Part shown: piece after piece, positions 32,722 to 44,780 of the stretch
How positions within the stretch are numbered: the stretch's first letter is position 1
Layout of the letters: each line of letters begins with the position of its first letter
NCBI GenBank assembly: GCA_037176725.1
Contig: JAZBRS010000020.1
Span: 52,170,001-52,234,000, forward strand
Origin: Posidonia oceanica
Taxonomy: Eukaryota > Streptophyta > Magnoliopsida > Alismatales > Posidoniaceae
Direction of reading: 5' to 3'
DNA: 64,000 bases
Notes under the pieces: generated by a model
What the model saw: only the letters and a program-made list of their open reading frames with translations
What the model was told of the DNA's origin: nothing
The model's database searches: none
Position numbers and translations under genes: made by a program

Positions 32722-35700
32722 TGTAGTAATCCCAGTGTTCGGATCGTCCATGCACGTTGCCAAAGCTCGCGTGCACCGATCAGAATCAGGCTCACTATTA
32801 GCGGCTATGTCCGAGAAGGAAGGCTTAACTCGAAAACATTTAAAAGAGAGAAAAAAAGGAAAGAAAAGAAGAAGATAAGACAAAATCGGAGTCGCCACCA
32901 AGTCTATTAGATCGGGAGACAGGGAAAATCGGGGAAATGCGTGAATAATCACGCAAAACCAAGCAAAAGATGCAATGCAGGGCAATGCAAAAGAAATGAG
33001 ATGCAAATGAATGCAAATGATGTGACTCGTGCCTAGGATAAGGGCAATATGGTCATTGCGGGCCAAGAGAGGGCAAGGACTCCTGTTACGTGCAGGGAAG
33101 GTGTTAGGCACCCCCGACACGCCTGAGAATCGGTCTTTCTAGGCTTACGCTCACATACGCAGGGAAATGCAGACTTTAAATGCCTAAGTGCCAATGAATG
33201 CCTATCTAAATGCTCAAAGGTGTGCTCTAAGTGGGGGAAAGCAATGCAAGAAAGTAAACGTGCAATCTAAGCGCTCAGCAACGCTGTCTGTGTTCCGAAC
33301 CGGGCGAAACTGGCTCGTGAGAACTCCGGACAGTAAGCATCACTGCTCTATATGCAAATGCGGGCGATAAAACAAAACAGCGGGGAAAACAGGCAATGCG
33401 GGCGACATGCAAGGGGAAACAACGTAAAACACGCGAAACGGTGCGAGAAACGAAGCGAGAACGCAAAACGATGCGAGAAATGGAACAAGAACGCGAAACA
33501 GTGCAGGAAAACGAAAAGGGGCGCAAAACAGAGCAAGGAAACAAAGCGACACGCAAAACGGAGCGAGAAAACGAGAGGGCACGCAAAACGGTGCGAGAAA
33601 AGAAGCCGCACGCAAAATGGTGCGAGAAAACAGAACTGCACGCAAAACGGAGCAAGAAAACCAAAGGGCACGCAAAACGGAGCAAGAAAACCAAAGGGCA
33701 CGCAAAACGGTGCGAGAAAAAGCGAAAAGAGTGTGCAAAAACCATGCAATGCGAATGATATGCAAAACAATACTACCGAAGTTCAGGGGGACTTACCTTG
33801 GACATCTGAAGCCTAATCTGAAATCCGATTGGTCCATGCTGAAGAGTGCTCCGCCGGGGTCGCTCTGGCAGCTCATTTGGGGAGATCCAACGGTCGGATT
33901 GGAAGATATCGCAGTTCCAAGACGGAGAGGCCAGAACAGGGGAGAAGAACAGATCTAAGTGTTCAGGAGGTCCTAGGGGTGTGCAAAAAGGTCCTCCCAG
34001 ATGAAAGGGAGCTAAGGGGGCTTTAGTGTGTGCAAAAGATGCTAAATGCAAGACTATATGAGTGCAAATGCATGCAAAATGCAAAAGAGGACTCAGGAGG
34101 GATTTTAGAAGAAAACAGGGGTTTAAATGCTAAAGTTTGGAAAAGCATGGGGCTTACAGGCATGGGTTTTGAAGACAGGAGGGGTCTGAGGTTAATTTTG
34201 CAAAGAACTGGGATTAAAATGCGATTTTTAAAGGTGGGTATGCGTCCGGGGAGGTTTTGAAAGCAAGTGGCAAGTTAAAATGCAATTTAGAAAATATTAG
34301 GGGCTATAATGCAATTTTTCCAGGAAACGGGGTTCTGGGGAGTCTGGGAATGCAAGTGGAGGGCCTACATGTAATTTGCAAACATGGGAGGCTAAAATGC
34401 AATTTTAAGGGCAAAACAGGCATTTTAAATGATTTTATAATGATGCAAAGGACCAATGTGTAATTTCCAAATCATGCAAGGTCAAGAATGCAATTTAATA
34501 TGCAAAATATGCACTGAAATCAAGGTCTGTGGACTGACATGCAATTTTTAAAAGATGCAGGGGGAGAAATGCAATGTAATATGCAAAATATGCATGCCAA
34601 ATGACTACTGTGCATTTAAATGGACCTAGATGCAAAAATGAGAAAGCAGAAGGTAAAATATGCAATGCATCAACCAAAAATTAAAATCAGAACCTAAGTT
34701 ACTACAGTGCATGAGATTTAAATGCAAAAACAGTAAAGCACAGGGAACAGAATGCAATATGATATGGTAAACTTGATGCATTTAAATTAAATGATCTACT
34801 GCAGGACTTGGATGCAAAAATTGAAAACAGAGGGGCTAAGCTTAAACTTTTTATAACTAGAAAGCACAGTAAATGGACTGGAGTGTAAAAACAGAAAAAC
34901 ACAAAGATTTAATGCAATTTAGCATGGTTTTAATAAAAAACAAAGCAGATTAAATGACAGAAGGACTGAGACGCAAAAATAAGAAAACTTAAGCTAAACA
35001 TGCAATATTTACCTAAAAAACCATATAAAGGAAAAAATAAATGAACAGTGACGGCCGACGGCCGTGAGCACTGTAGCAGCTGGCTGCCAGTGCTCGCGCC
35101 CGCCGGCACAGGGCAGCTGGAGACGCGCTGATCGGCGGGGGAGGTGCTCCCGACGCTGACGGAGGCAGGGCGGCGATCGACGGAGGGCGACGTGGCCTGG
35201 AACGCACCGGAGCGCTCGCCGGAGCTCTGCAGAGGTTCAGAAGGTTCATCCGGCCGTTCGATGCTGCGACGCGGCGTCCTGAAGGCCAGAGGAGCTTCCT
35301 GACGTTCGTACGGAGCTGAGGGGAGCGCAGGAGGCGTGTTTCGCTGGCTGGAGCGTCGTGACGTCCGGAGAACTTCGCTAGAGAAGACGACCTGACCGGC
35401 GAGCGGCATCGGAGCAGGAGGGCCGGAAAAGCTATTCTAAAAGGGGGAGAAGCAGCACGGGAAGAAAAGAAGACTAGGGGAAGAAAAGTCACCTTTTTTT
35501 GCGTCTGAATCGTCCTCCCGACCTCAGCAGCTTCAGCAATCGTCGGCGGAGGTCGTCCGGTCGCTGCGGTGGTCGTCAGCTGCTCGCGAAGGCTGGAGCG
35601 GCTTCAGGAAGTGCTTCTGTTGCTTCTCGATCGATCGGACGCGAGCTTCGAAGCTCAGCTGAAGATCCAGAGTTTTTGGGTTCACTGAATGTTGCCGGAA

Positions 35701-38201
35701 GTGGGGGAGGTTGCTGTCGCCCTCTGGATCGAGCGGGGGCTTCCGATGGCTTGCTGGAGGTCGGGTGGATGTTTCTGGAGGGTTAGGTTAGGTCTGTGGA
35801 GGCTGTGGGTGAAGTTTGCTGGTGGAGTGGATTTTGGACAGAAGGTGGCACAGGTGTTTGTGGTAAAGTTTGCAGTCTGTGATGAGGGAAAGGGCTGAAG
35901 GTCGGGTGGCTCAGGGAGGTAGTGTCCTGGCGAGCAACGGGGCAGAGTTTGGGGAGGAGAAGCGGCCTGTGGTGCGGGGAATTTTGGGAAGGAAGAGAGT
36001 TGGGTTCTGTTTGGATTTCAGAAGGCTTGGGGGAGAATGCTGGGTTGTTTCGTGTGTGGAACGGAGGGTTGTGTTGCAGGAAGTTCGGGCGAGATTCGGG
36101 GGCTAATTTCGAGCGATTTCGAAGGAGTTCTGGGTCTTGGTTTGCAGTGGAGGGAAGAAGTCCCAGTCCTTGTTTCTGGGTGGATTCCAGAGGAAAAAAA
36201 GGGTTCTCTCTGGCTAGGAATCACTCGGGGGTCCAGTCTCTTCTGGGGATGCTTCGGTCCTCTGGTTTCTTCTCCTCTCCTCCTCCCGATTAAGGTTCTG
36301 ATCTCTCCTCCTTTTTGATTTGCAGGTCTGCAAGACTGTGGCAATTAAATGCCGAGGAGGGGCGATGGCAGGAGCACGGACGAGGTTCGGCGCACGCCGG
36401 TCCGGTTCGAGCAGATGGCATGCGAGCGCAAGCCTGGCAATGGCAGGAGGCTGTCGGAGGCTGACTGTGGCAGGAGCTCAGAGAAGAAGAGGAGGTACTA
36501 TGCGGAGGGAAGGAGGAAGAAGAGAGCTGCGTCGTGGGCCGGGCCGCGAAGTTTGAAAAAAAAAAAAAGAAAGAAAAAAGAGGAGAGGAGGGAATGGACT
36601 GGACCGGGCCCGGCAGGGAAAAGAAAAGAAAGAAAAAAGATAGGAGGAGGAAGAGAAATGGAGGAGAAGAAAGAGGAGAAATAAATTGGAAAAAAAATAA
36701 AATAAAAATAAGTAAAATATTAGTGTGATTGTGTTGTAGGTTAGGGTCTTGATTAAATTTTTTAATGACTGTTTTTAGGTTAATTAGTGTGGTTTAAAGG
36801 GGTTTTGGGCTTGATTAGGGTTTTAGGGTTTCTTTTGTTTTTAATTCGTTTTCCACTTGATTAAGTGTTTTTTAAACCTTTTTAAATTGTTTTTAAAATT
36901 GTGTTTTTCTTGTTAAGCATTTAGGATGTTAATTAGGATTTTTTAGGATTTATTTTTAGGTTAATTAGGATGGGTTATGGGCTTTTAGTTTTAGTCTTTT
37001 AGGATTTTCTTTCATAAGTCTTTTGAATTAGGTTTTGTGATTTTTTATTTATTAATTTTTCTTGATGTTTTCTAATTGGGTTTCTCTTGTCTGATTAAGT
37101 GTTCTTTAAGTCTTTTAAATGTGTTCTTCATTTTCTTTTTAATTAAGTCCTTAGGTTGTTTTTTTTCTTAGGTTTGTTAGGTTAGGCCTTTTCTTTCATT
37201 AATTGTTTATCTTAGTGTTCTTAATTGTTTTACTTTTTTTTTAAGGTTTGCTTTTTAATTATCTTGATGGGGTTTTTACCTTTGGTGGGTTTTGATTTTG
37301 TTTTAGTTTTTTTTCTTGATTTTACGGTATTTTCTTTTGGTTTGTTTTGCATTTTTTTAGTTTGCATGCTTGATTTTCTTTTTAGCTTGATTTAATTAGG
37401 TTTAAGTTTTTAATTGTTTGTTTAATGTTTTTAAATTGTTTTTCTTAGAGTTCTGATTTGTTTCTCTTATGTTTTGGAGTTTTACAGATTTTTATGGCTT
37501 TTTATGGATTTTAGCAAAAGAAAGAAAAGGAAAAGAGAAGGAGGAAGGAAATGGAAAAAGGGAGAAATAAAAGGGAAAGAGATGAGTTGGAGGAAAATGA
37601 TTTTTTAAAATTCAGGGAAAAAGCTAAAAATAAAGTAGAAATAGGAATAAGATAGAGAAGGGATAGAAGCACAAAGAGGGCCCACAGCCAGGCAGGAAAA
37701 AGGGCAAGAAGGGGATGAAAAGAGAGATGATAATCAGGAGAGAGAGAGGAGAGAGAAAATGATTATCCCGGAGAGAGAAAAGGATAATTTGGCCAAAAGG
37801 AGGTCTTAGAGGTTTCGGAAAGGGGTGAAATTTGGTGGGTGTGTAGTCTAGGGTCTCTAGTCTTGCTTCTGAGGTTTTGGTTTGATTCCAAGGAGGTTTT
37901 GGAGGGGTTTTGAGGTGTAGAAAAAGGGTAGTTTTGCCTAAGTTTCCTAGGATTTTTGGGAGGGGTTCTGGTTTGAAATTTTGTAGGCTTTTTGGGGGGT
38001 TTACTAAGTCAGCAAGGGTGAGTTTTCCTATGGATTTTGGTTAGTTTTCAGGTTCGGGAAAGGGGTAAAGGCTTAGGTCAAGTTTGCTTGGTTTTGAAGG
38101 GTAAAGAAGAGGATTAGGGTTTGGGTTTAGGTTAGGGTTTGAGTCCAGCAATCACTAGGAGGGCTCCAATCGATCCAGCCTGTCAAAATGGGGTGTCAAC
38201 A
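32722..38201 (-). repeat. E2 5' LTR (5.5 kb)
   Basis: Nearly identical to 19389-24927 throughout, with the same modules: primer-site mimic at 32888-32897, U5 hairpin motif at 33096-33113, CACGCAAAACGG array at 33420-33725, donor-like CAAGGTAAGT on the minus strand at 33800-33791, AATGCAAT-rich region at 34030-35000, GC-rich block at 35040-35410, GA tract at 36540-36690 and T-rich stretch at 36710-37510. The CACGCAAAACGG array is shorter here than in the 3' LTR by about two units. Transcription of E2 would start inside this LTR on the minus strand; I could not place a TATA box with confidence. Confidence 0.9.
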
Positions 38202-38206
38202 CCAAG
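38202..38206. repeat. E2 target site duplication, right copy (CCAAG)
   Basis: Directly follows the LTR end GGTGTCAACA at 38201 and matches 19384-19388. Confidence 0.9.
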
Positions 38207-38314
38207 CAGTCGGGGGTGAATAGTTTTCCTCGTTTGTTGAGCCTTGATGATCAGAGATTCAACCTCCTTATCTGAGGAACCAAGTGTAGAGAAGGCATTT
38301 GACTCCTTGGGATG
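38202..38314 (-). pseudogene. L1-B ORF1 fragment between E2 and E3
   Basis: A minus-strand frame, from right to left, reads PKESNAFSTLGSSDKEVESL then IIKAQQTRKTIHPRLLG, homologous to L1-A 7385-7500. It is the piece of L1-B ORF1 caught between the E2 insertion on its left and the E3 insertion on its right. The rest of ORF1 should lie beyond the far end of E3. Confidence 0.85.
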
Positions 38315-41300
38315 TGTAGTAATCCCGGTGTTCAAATCGTCTATGCACACTGCCAAAAGCTCACGTGCACCAATCAGAATCAAGTTCACTATTAGCGGCT
38401 ATGTCCGAGGAGGAAGGCTCAACTCGAAAACACTTAAAGCAGAGAAGAAAAGGAAAGAAAAGAAGAAGATAAGACAATTCAGAGTCGCCACCGTGTCTAT
38501 TATATCGGAAGACAAGGAAAATCGGGGAAATGCACGAATTAACACGCAAAGCCAAGCAAAGGATTCAATGCAGAGCAATGCAAAAGAAAACAGATGCAAA
38601 TGAATGCAAATGATATGACTCATGCCTAGGATAAGGGCAATATGGTCATTACGGGCCAAAAGACTGGGCAAGGACTCCAGTTACGTGCGGGGAAGGTGTT
38701 AGGCACCCTCGACACGCCCGAGAATCGGTCTTTCTAAGCTTACGCTCGCATACGCAGGGAAATGCATACTTTGAATGCCTAACTGCCATGAATGCCTAAT
38801 TAGATGCTCATAGGTGTGCTCTAAGTGATGGAATGCAATGCAAGGAAATAAACGTGCAATCTAAGCGCTCAGCAACGCTGTCTGTGTTCCGAACCGGACG
38901 AACCCTGGTTCGTGAGAACTCCAGGCAGTAAGCATCACTGCCCTATATGCAAATGCAGGTAATAAAACAATACAGCGGTAAAACTAGGCAATGCAAGCGA
39001 CATGCAAGAGGAAACAGCGTAAAACATGCAAAATAGTGCGAGAAACAGAAGACAGCACGCGAAACGGTGCAAAAAATAGAGCGGGCATGCAAAAACGGTG
39101 CCAAAAGTGAAGCAGGCACGTGAAACGATGCAAGAAACAAAGTAGGCACACGAAACGATGCAAGAAACAAAGCAGGCACGTAAAACGGTGCAAGAAACAA
39201 AGCAAGCACGCAAAATGGTTCAAAAATGAGCAAAAATAGATGCGAGCGCGCAAAACGATGCAAAAATAGATGCTGGCATGCAAAACGATGTGAAAACAGG
39301 CAAAAACAGATGCTGACACGCAAAACGGTGCGAAAACGAGTAAAAACAGATGCGGGCGCAAAACGATGCGAAAACAGGTGAAAGGGAAGAATAAAACAAG
39401 TAAAGAGGCAAGCGATGTAAGTGTGAAGACAAACACCGCTTAAGGACCACGCTATGCAGGTGTGAAGATCTGCAAAGGGGAAAGAAAGCAAGTGGAGGGA
39501 TCACCACTATTCTATGACTGTTTCCCACTAAACCGTCCCACGATGTGTCTCGCACACTGCCCAAAGCTCGCAGTGCAATCGGATCGTGAAAAATGGAGAA
39601 GGAAGTCGCAATTAGTAGTGAATCTAGGGGAAACACAGCCCAAAGATACCAGGAGTACACGAAAAGGGAAGGTAGAGTTGATAAGCAAGAAGAGGGAGTC
39701 CTAATTTACATGCTCGACAAAACGGGAAGCAAAAACAATGCATGCAATGCAAATGATGTGCAAAAATGCCATGCAGGAGTTCAGAAGGACTTAACTTGGA
39801 GATCTGAAGCCTGATTTGAGAAGTGCTTAGTCTGCAATGAAGTGCGCTCCACCGGGGTTGTCCGGGTAACTTGGTTGTGAAGATCCGGGGCCCGATCAAA
39901 AGATATGCTGGCTTCAAGGCAGGAGGCTCAAGAACAGGGGAGAAGAAGGGATCTAAGTGTAAAGGAGGTCCTAGGGGTTTGCCAAACAGGTCCTCCTACA
40001 TACATGGGAGCTAGGGACACTTGAGTGTGTGCAGGGATGCCAAATGCAAAGGTGCATGGGTGCAATGCATGCAAAAATGCAGAAAGGACCCAAGAATGAC
40101 CTTTCAGAAAACTTAGGGGCCTATATGCAAGTTTTGGAAAAGCTGAGGACCTAAATGCAAGGATTTTGAAAAGTTAGGGGCTTATATGCATGGTTTTTGA
40201 AAACTTAGGGGTCTGAATGCAATTAAAACTAAATGCAGAGTCTGAAATGCAATTTAATATGGTAAAGCATGCATTTAAATAAGTTTTGAAAACATGCAAT
40301 GGACTTGTATGTAATTTTGAAACATGCAAGGGCTAAAATGCAATTTTATAAGGTAAAATATGCCTTTGAAAAGTCTGTGAATGCAAACAGTGGACCTATG
40401 TGTAATTTCAAAACATGCAGGGACTGTAATGCAATTTTATAAGCAAAAGTATGCATTTAAATGAATTTTATAAACATGTAGAGGACTAATGTGTGATTTT
40501 AAAACATGCAGGGTCTAAAATGCAATTTAATAAGGAAAAATGCAAGAAAACAGATGTTGTGCATGCAAATGAAGGACTTATGTGCAAAAATCAGAAAACA
40601 TGGGGTGGAAATGCAATGCAATAAGAAAAGATGGAAAATAAATGCTTTAATCAACAGATCAGAGGACTAAAAAGAAAATAAAGTAAAGATCAGGGTTAAA
40701 ATGCAATTTCATAAGATAAAAATAGAGTATTAAATGAGTTTATCAACCGCAGGACCCACATGCAAAAATAAAAAGCTACTAGACTGCAAAATAAAGATCA
40801 GAAACTATATTTGAACTACAACAGGACCACTATGCAAATAAAATAAGTAACAGGACTAGAAATTAAAAAACAGAAACATGTTTTGAACTAAAATTGGACT
40901 AGAATGTAAATAAAATAAATAACTGGGCTGGAAATAAAGAAAAGTAAATAAATTGTAATTGCAGAGGACTCAAAAGACAATAAAAAAACATGCAGGGCTT
41001 GAAATAAATTGAAGCTTAAAGAAAAACACAGCAGGAGGACTAACATGCTATTTAACAGATCTTTAGGTTTTTCATGCAATTTCATATGATTTAAATTCAA
41101 ACTTAAATGATTCTTAAACGATGGTAGGATTGGAAAGCAATAAAATAAAAATGCAAGGTAAAAATGCAATACATGGCAAAATTAGCATGGTTAACAAAAA
41201 TAACAGCACAGTAAACTAAAAGAAAACGATGCATTGTAGCAAGCTGCTACCAGTGCCCGGAGAGGGAGGAGGAGGACTGCAGGAGAGGCGCTGAGCGGCT

Positions 41301-44209
41301 GGCGGCATGCTCCGGAAGCGTGCAGAGACCTGAGCTGCGTCGGAGGGCCATGGTGTGGCTTGACGACGATTGGAGACGACGACGGAGCCTGACAGAGAAG
41401 GAAGAAGCAAACCGGGCGATCGACGCGATGTCGGCGAGATCTGAGGGTAGGGGCGCGTTCCTGGGAGCTTCGCGAAGCTCAGACGATCCTCGGCGATGCT
41501 TTCTGCTGACCGGAGTGGCGAGGCGAGCTTTGAGCTTGCCGAAGAAGACGGGTCAACGGCGGCGCTGACCCGACGAGAGAGGAGGAGAAACCCCTATCTG
41601 AGGGGTGGAAAAGCTGGAGAAGGAGGAAATTAGCCTACGGGTGAAGGAGAATACCTGTTTTGCTGGCTAAGAAGTCCCCCTGACGTCGGCTGATTCTGCA
41701 GATGCTGGCGAGGTTCGTCTGGGAGCTGTGGGCATCTTCGGTGGCTTGCGAGTATCTGGATTCACTCGACGTGTCGCTCTGGTGCTCCCAAGACGCTTGA
41801 ACGTGAGTTTTGATGGCCGGCGGAAGAAATGGCTTCTGTTGGGTACACAGAGGATGCCGGAGGTGGGGGGAGATGTACACTGCCCTCTGGATTGAATGGA
41901 AGGTGCCAGCGAACTTCTGGAGGTCTGGTGAAGCATTCTGGATGCTTAGGTGGGTCGGTGGAGGGCTGGAGAAGGAGATTGGAGCTGGGTTGGTTTTCGG
42001 ACAGAAAAAAGGGAAGGTGTTTGTGGTGTCGGGTTCGGGATGTGATGAGCTGCTGGGGTAGAGCTTTGGGTGCTGGAGAGGTAGAATTTCAGTGTGTAAT
42101 TGGGTGGGATTTGGGAAGGAATGGTGGTCAATGGTGTCGGGAATTCCAGGGGAGATGGAGTTGGGTTGCAGTGAAGGTTTTTGGCGAATTGAGGGGGATT
42201 CTGGGTTGATTTTGGGTGTAGAAGGAAGGGCTGTGTTGCTGGGTGCTTGGTGGTCTCGAGTATGTGAGCTAAAGCGTGTTCTGGGTGGATTTTCTCCTGG
42301 TTTTGTTCTTCTCTCTTCCACTGGTTTGATGGTGGTCAAGGGTCAAGGGGATGGGGGTTCTGCCACCATTAGCAGGGCATGGAAGAGGAGGTGAAGGTCG
42401 CGGGTCGTGGGTGATGGCTAGGAAGTCAAGGTGGTGTCAGGTGAAGGTTTGAAAAAAAAGAGGAGGGAGGTCTGTCATTTGCTGGCTGTGAGAGGGGGAG
42501 AAAAATGGAAGAAGAAGAAGAGAAGGAAGACGGGGGAGAGGTGCTGTCAGGTTGGGCCTGACGCGTGGGAGTAAAAAAACGAAAAAAGAAAGAAGGAAGG
42601 AGGGGAAGAGTTGGTTGGTTGGGCCGGACCAAAAGAGAAAGAAGAAAGTTGAAAAAGAAAGAAGAAGAAAGGAAGAAAAAGAAAGGAAGAAGAGGAAGGA
42701 GAAAAATAAAATAAAATAAAAATAGAAAAGGATTTGAAAGGGTTTCTAAAGAGTTGTTTAAGTTAGGATTTTTGATTAGGTTTTTAATGATTGTTTTTAA
42801 TTAGTTAATTAGGATTAGAAAGAGTTTTAGTTTTGATTTAAGTTTTTAGGATTTAAGTTTTCTTTAAATTGTTTTTGATTTGGTTTAAAATGTTTGTTAA
42901 GTTTTTTAATTGTTTTTTAGTTAAGTTTTTCTTGTTAAGTTTTCCCTGTTATGTTGGGATTTTTAATTAGGCTTTTTTAATGAGTTGCTTTTTAATTAGT
43001 TAGGAGGAGTTTTAGGTTCTTTGATTTCGTTTTTTAGGATTTTTCTTAAGTCTTCTTTGAATTGTTTTTTTTTATTTTGTTTGTTAAGTTCTTTTTATAT
43101 ATTCTTTTTAGTTATGTTTTCCTTGTTAAGTTTTCTTTCCTTTTTCTTTTTAAGCTTTTAAGTTGTTTTAAAATTTTCTAATTGTTTCTTTTAGATTTGT
43201 TAAGTTAAGTTTTTTTTTCCTTAATTAGTTGTCTTAGTATTTTTAATTGTTTTCTTCTTTTTTAGGATTTGTTTTTTATTATTTTTAATAGGGTTTTTAC
43301 TTTTGGTTTGTTTTGATCATATTTTGGTTTTTGCTTGATTTTATAGCATTTTCTTTTTGTTTGTTTTGTATTTTTTAGACTACATTCGTGGTTTCCTTTT
43401 TTAGTTGAATTTAGTTAGGTTTTTGTTTTTTAATTGTTTGTTGAAGTTTTTAATTATTTATTTTTAGGATTTTGATTTGTTCCACTTTTGTTTTAGGGTT
43501 TTAAAGGTTTTTAAAAGATTTAATGGAAGAAAGGAAAAGAAAAAGAAAAGGAAGAAGTAAAGGAAGAATTGGAGGAGGAAAGAAGAAATGGAGGAGTGGG
43601 AGGAAAATAAATATTAGAAAATCCAGGATTAAGCTAAAAATAAAATTAAAATACAAATAAAATACAAGAAAGAGAGATGCACAAGGTAGGCCCATAGCCA
43701 AGCAAGAAAAAGAGAGAGAAGGGAGTGAAAAGAAGGAGAATAAGAAGGAGAGAGAGAGGAGAGAGAAAAGAATAATCTAGGAGAGAGAAAAGGATAATTT
43801 GGATAAATGAAGGGGTTAGAGGTTTAGAAAAGAGGTGAAATTTGGTGAGTGTGTGGCCTAGGGTCTCTAGTGTTGGACCTAGGGTTCGGATTTTGATTTT
43901 GGAAGATTTTGGAAGGGTTTTGAGGTGTAGAAAAAGGGTAGTTTTACCTAAGTTTTCTAGGGTTTTTGGAAGTGGTTTTGGTTTGAAATTTCTAAGGGCT
44001 TTTGGTGGATTTTCTAAGTTGGGAAGGGTGAGTTTTCCTATGGTTTTTGGGTAGCTTTTGGGCTTGGGAGATGGGTGTGATTCTAGGTTAAGTTTGGGCT
44101 TGATTTGGAGAGAAAGAGGAAGAGAAAGGTGTAGGTTTGGACCTAGATTTGGACTCAGAAGCCACCAGGAGATTCCATTGATTCAGCCTGTCAAAATGGA
44201 GTGTCAACA
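38315..44209 (-). repeat. E3 3' LTR (5.9 kb)
   Basis: TGTAGTAATCCC at 38315 to GGAGTGTCAACA at 44209, followed by the polypurine tract. It has the same module order as the E2 LTRs: primer-site mimic (38482-38491), GGAAGGTGTTAGGCACCC (38691-38708), CACGCAAAACGGTGC-like array (about 38990-39370), AATGCAAT-rich repeats (40080-41200), GC-rich block (41220-41570), GA tract (42430-42710), T-rich stretch (42720-43510) and G-rich end. It is clearly diverged from E2 and closer in several segments to the solo LTR, so at least two LTR subfamilies are present. No protein is supported. Confidence 0.88.
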
Positions 44210-44780
44210 GATGCCCCTCCCTGAGCGAGGTCAAGCGAAGCGAGGCCGCTGCTTAGGGTTGATAAGACACCCCATCTGACCGGCGGGAGCAGAAGATTGC
44301 TATTGGCGTGAGTCACTTATTCGGCGGATGCACCGAACGTCGTAGCTCGTTGCTGCAATGCAAAATGCAAGTGCAGATGGATGGAATGCAATGTATGCAA
44401 TGCATGCCAATGCTGATGCAATGCAGATGTTAGTGCAAAAGTTAGTACAGATGAGAATGCTGATGCAGTACAAATGATGCTGATGATGTTAGATTAGCAT
44501 GCAATGCTAGAAAGAGAAGTGCAAGGTTGATGCAAAAAGGAAAGCTAAAAGAAACAGCGATGTAGCACAAGAAATCTGGTGGCTAGGCCCAGGCTTACGC
44601 AACAAGGCGAGAAAGGAAAAGTGCAGCTTGTCCCTGCCTGAGGGAGCAAGCAAGCAAGGCGGCTAGAGCCACGCAGAAAAGGGGTGACCAAAACAAAAGA
44701 GGTGCAAAGGGAGAGGGGGACCCTCTCCTGCCGCGGAGGGATGCGGGACTTCATCTTCCAGGAACAAAGTCGCGCAAAGG
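44210..44780 (-). other. E3 polypurine tract and conserved 3' block
   Basis: GATGCCCCTCCCTG at 44210 is the complement of the purine tract. It is followed by about 140 bp strongly matching E2 24944-25085. After that, GCAATGCAGATG-like words (44340-44530) and an unassigned stretch run up to the hairpin array. No gene. Confidence 0.6.

Larger units (their letters stand above)
19389..38201 (-). mobile_element. E2: complete gag-only Tat/Ogre-like element (18.8 kb)
   Basis: Two LTRs in the same orientation (19389-24927 and 32722-38201) flank a 7.8 kb interior, all bounded by CCAAG duplications. Minus-strand order: 5' LTR, tRNA-Arg primer site (32721-32704), leader, gag (30920-28878), non-coding interior with tandem hairpin arrays, polypurine tract (about 24943-24928), 3' LTR. 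No protease, reverse transcriptase, RNase H or integrase is recognisable, so E2 is non-autonomous and needs pol supplied in trans. Over the first ~430 bp of the two LTRs I count six substitutions and one indel by eye, which suggests a fairly recent insertion. Confidence 0.9.

Noticed and set aside
31847..33120. Long minus-strand frames of up to 341 residues rich in Cys and Leu.
   Set aside because: They cross the primer site and the LTR edge and follow the tandem repeats, so cannot be a gene.
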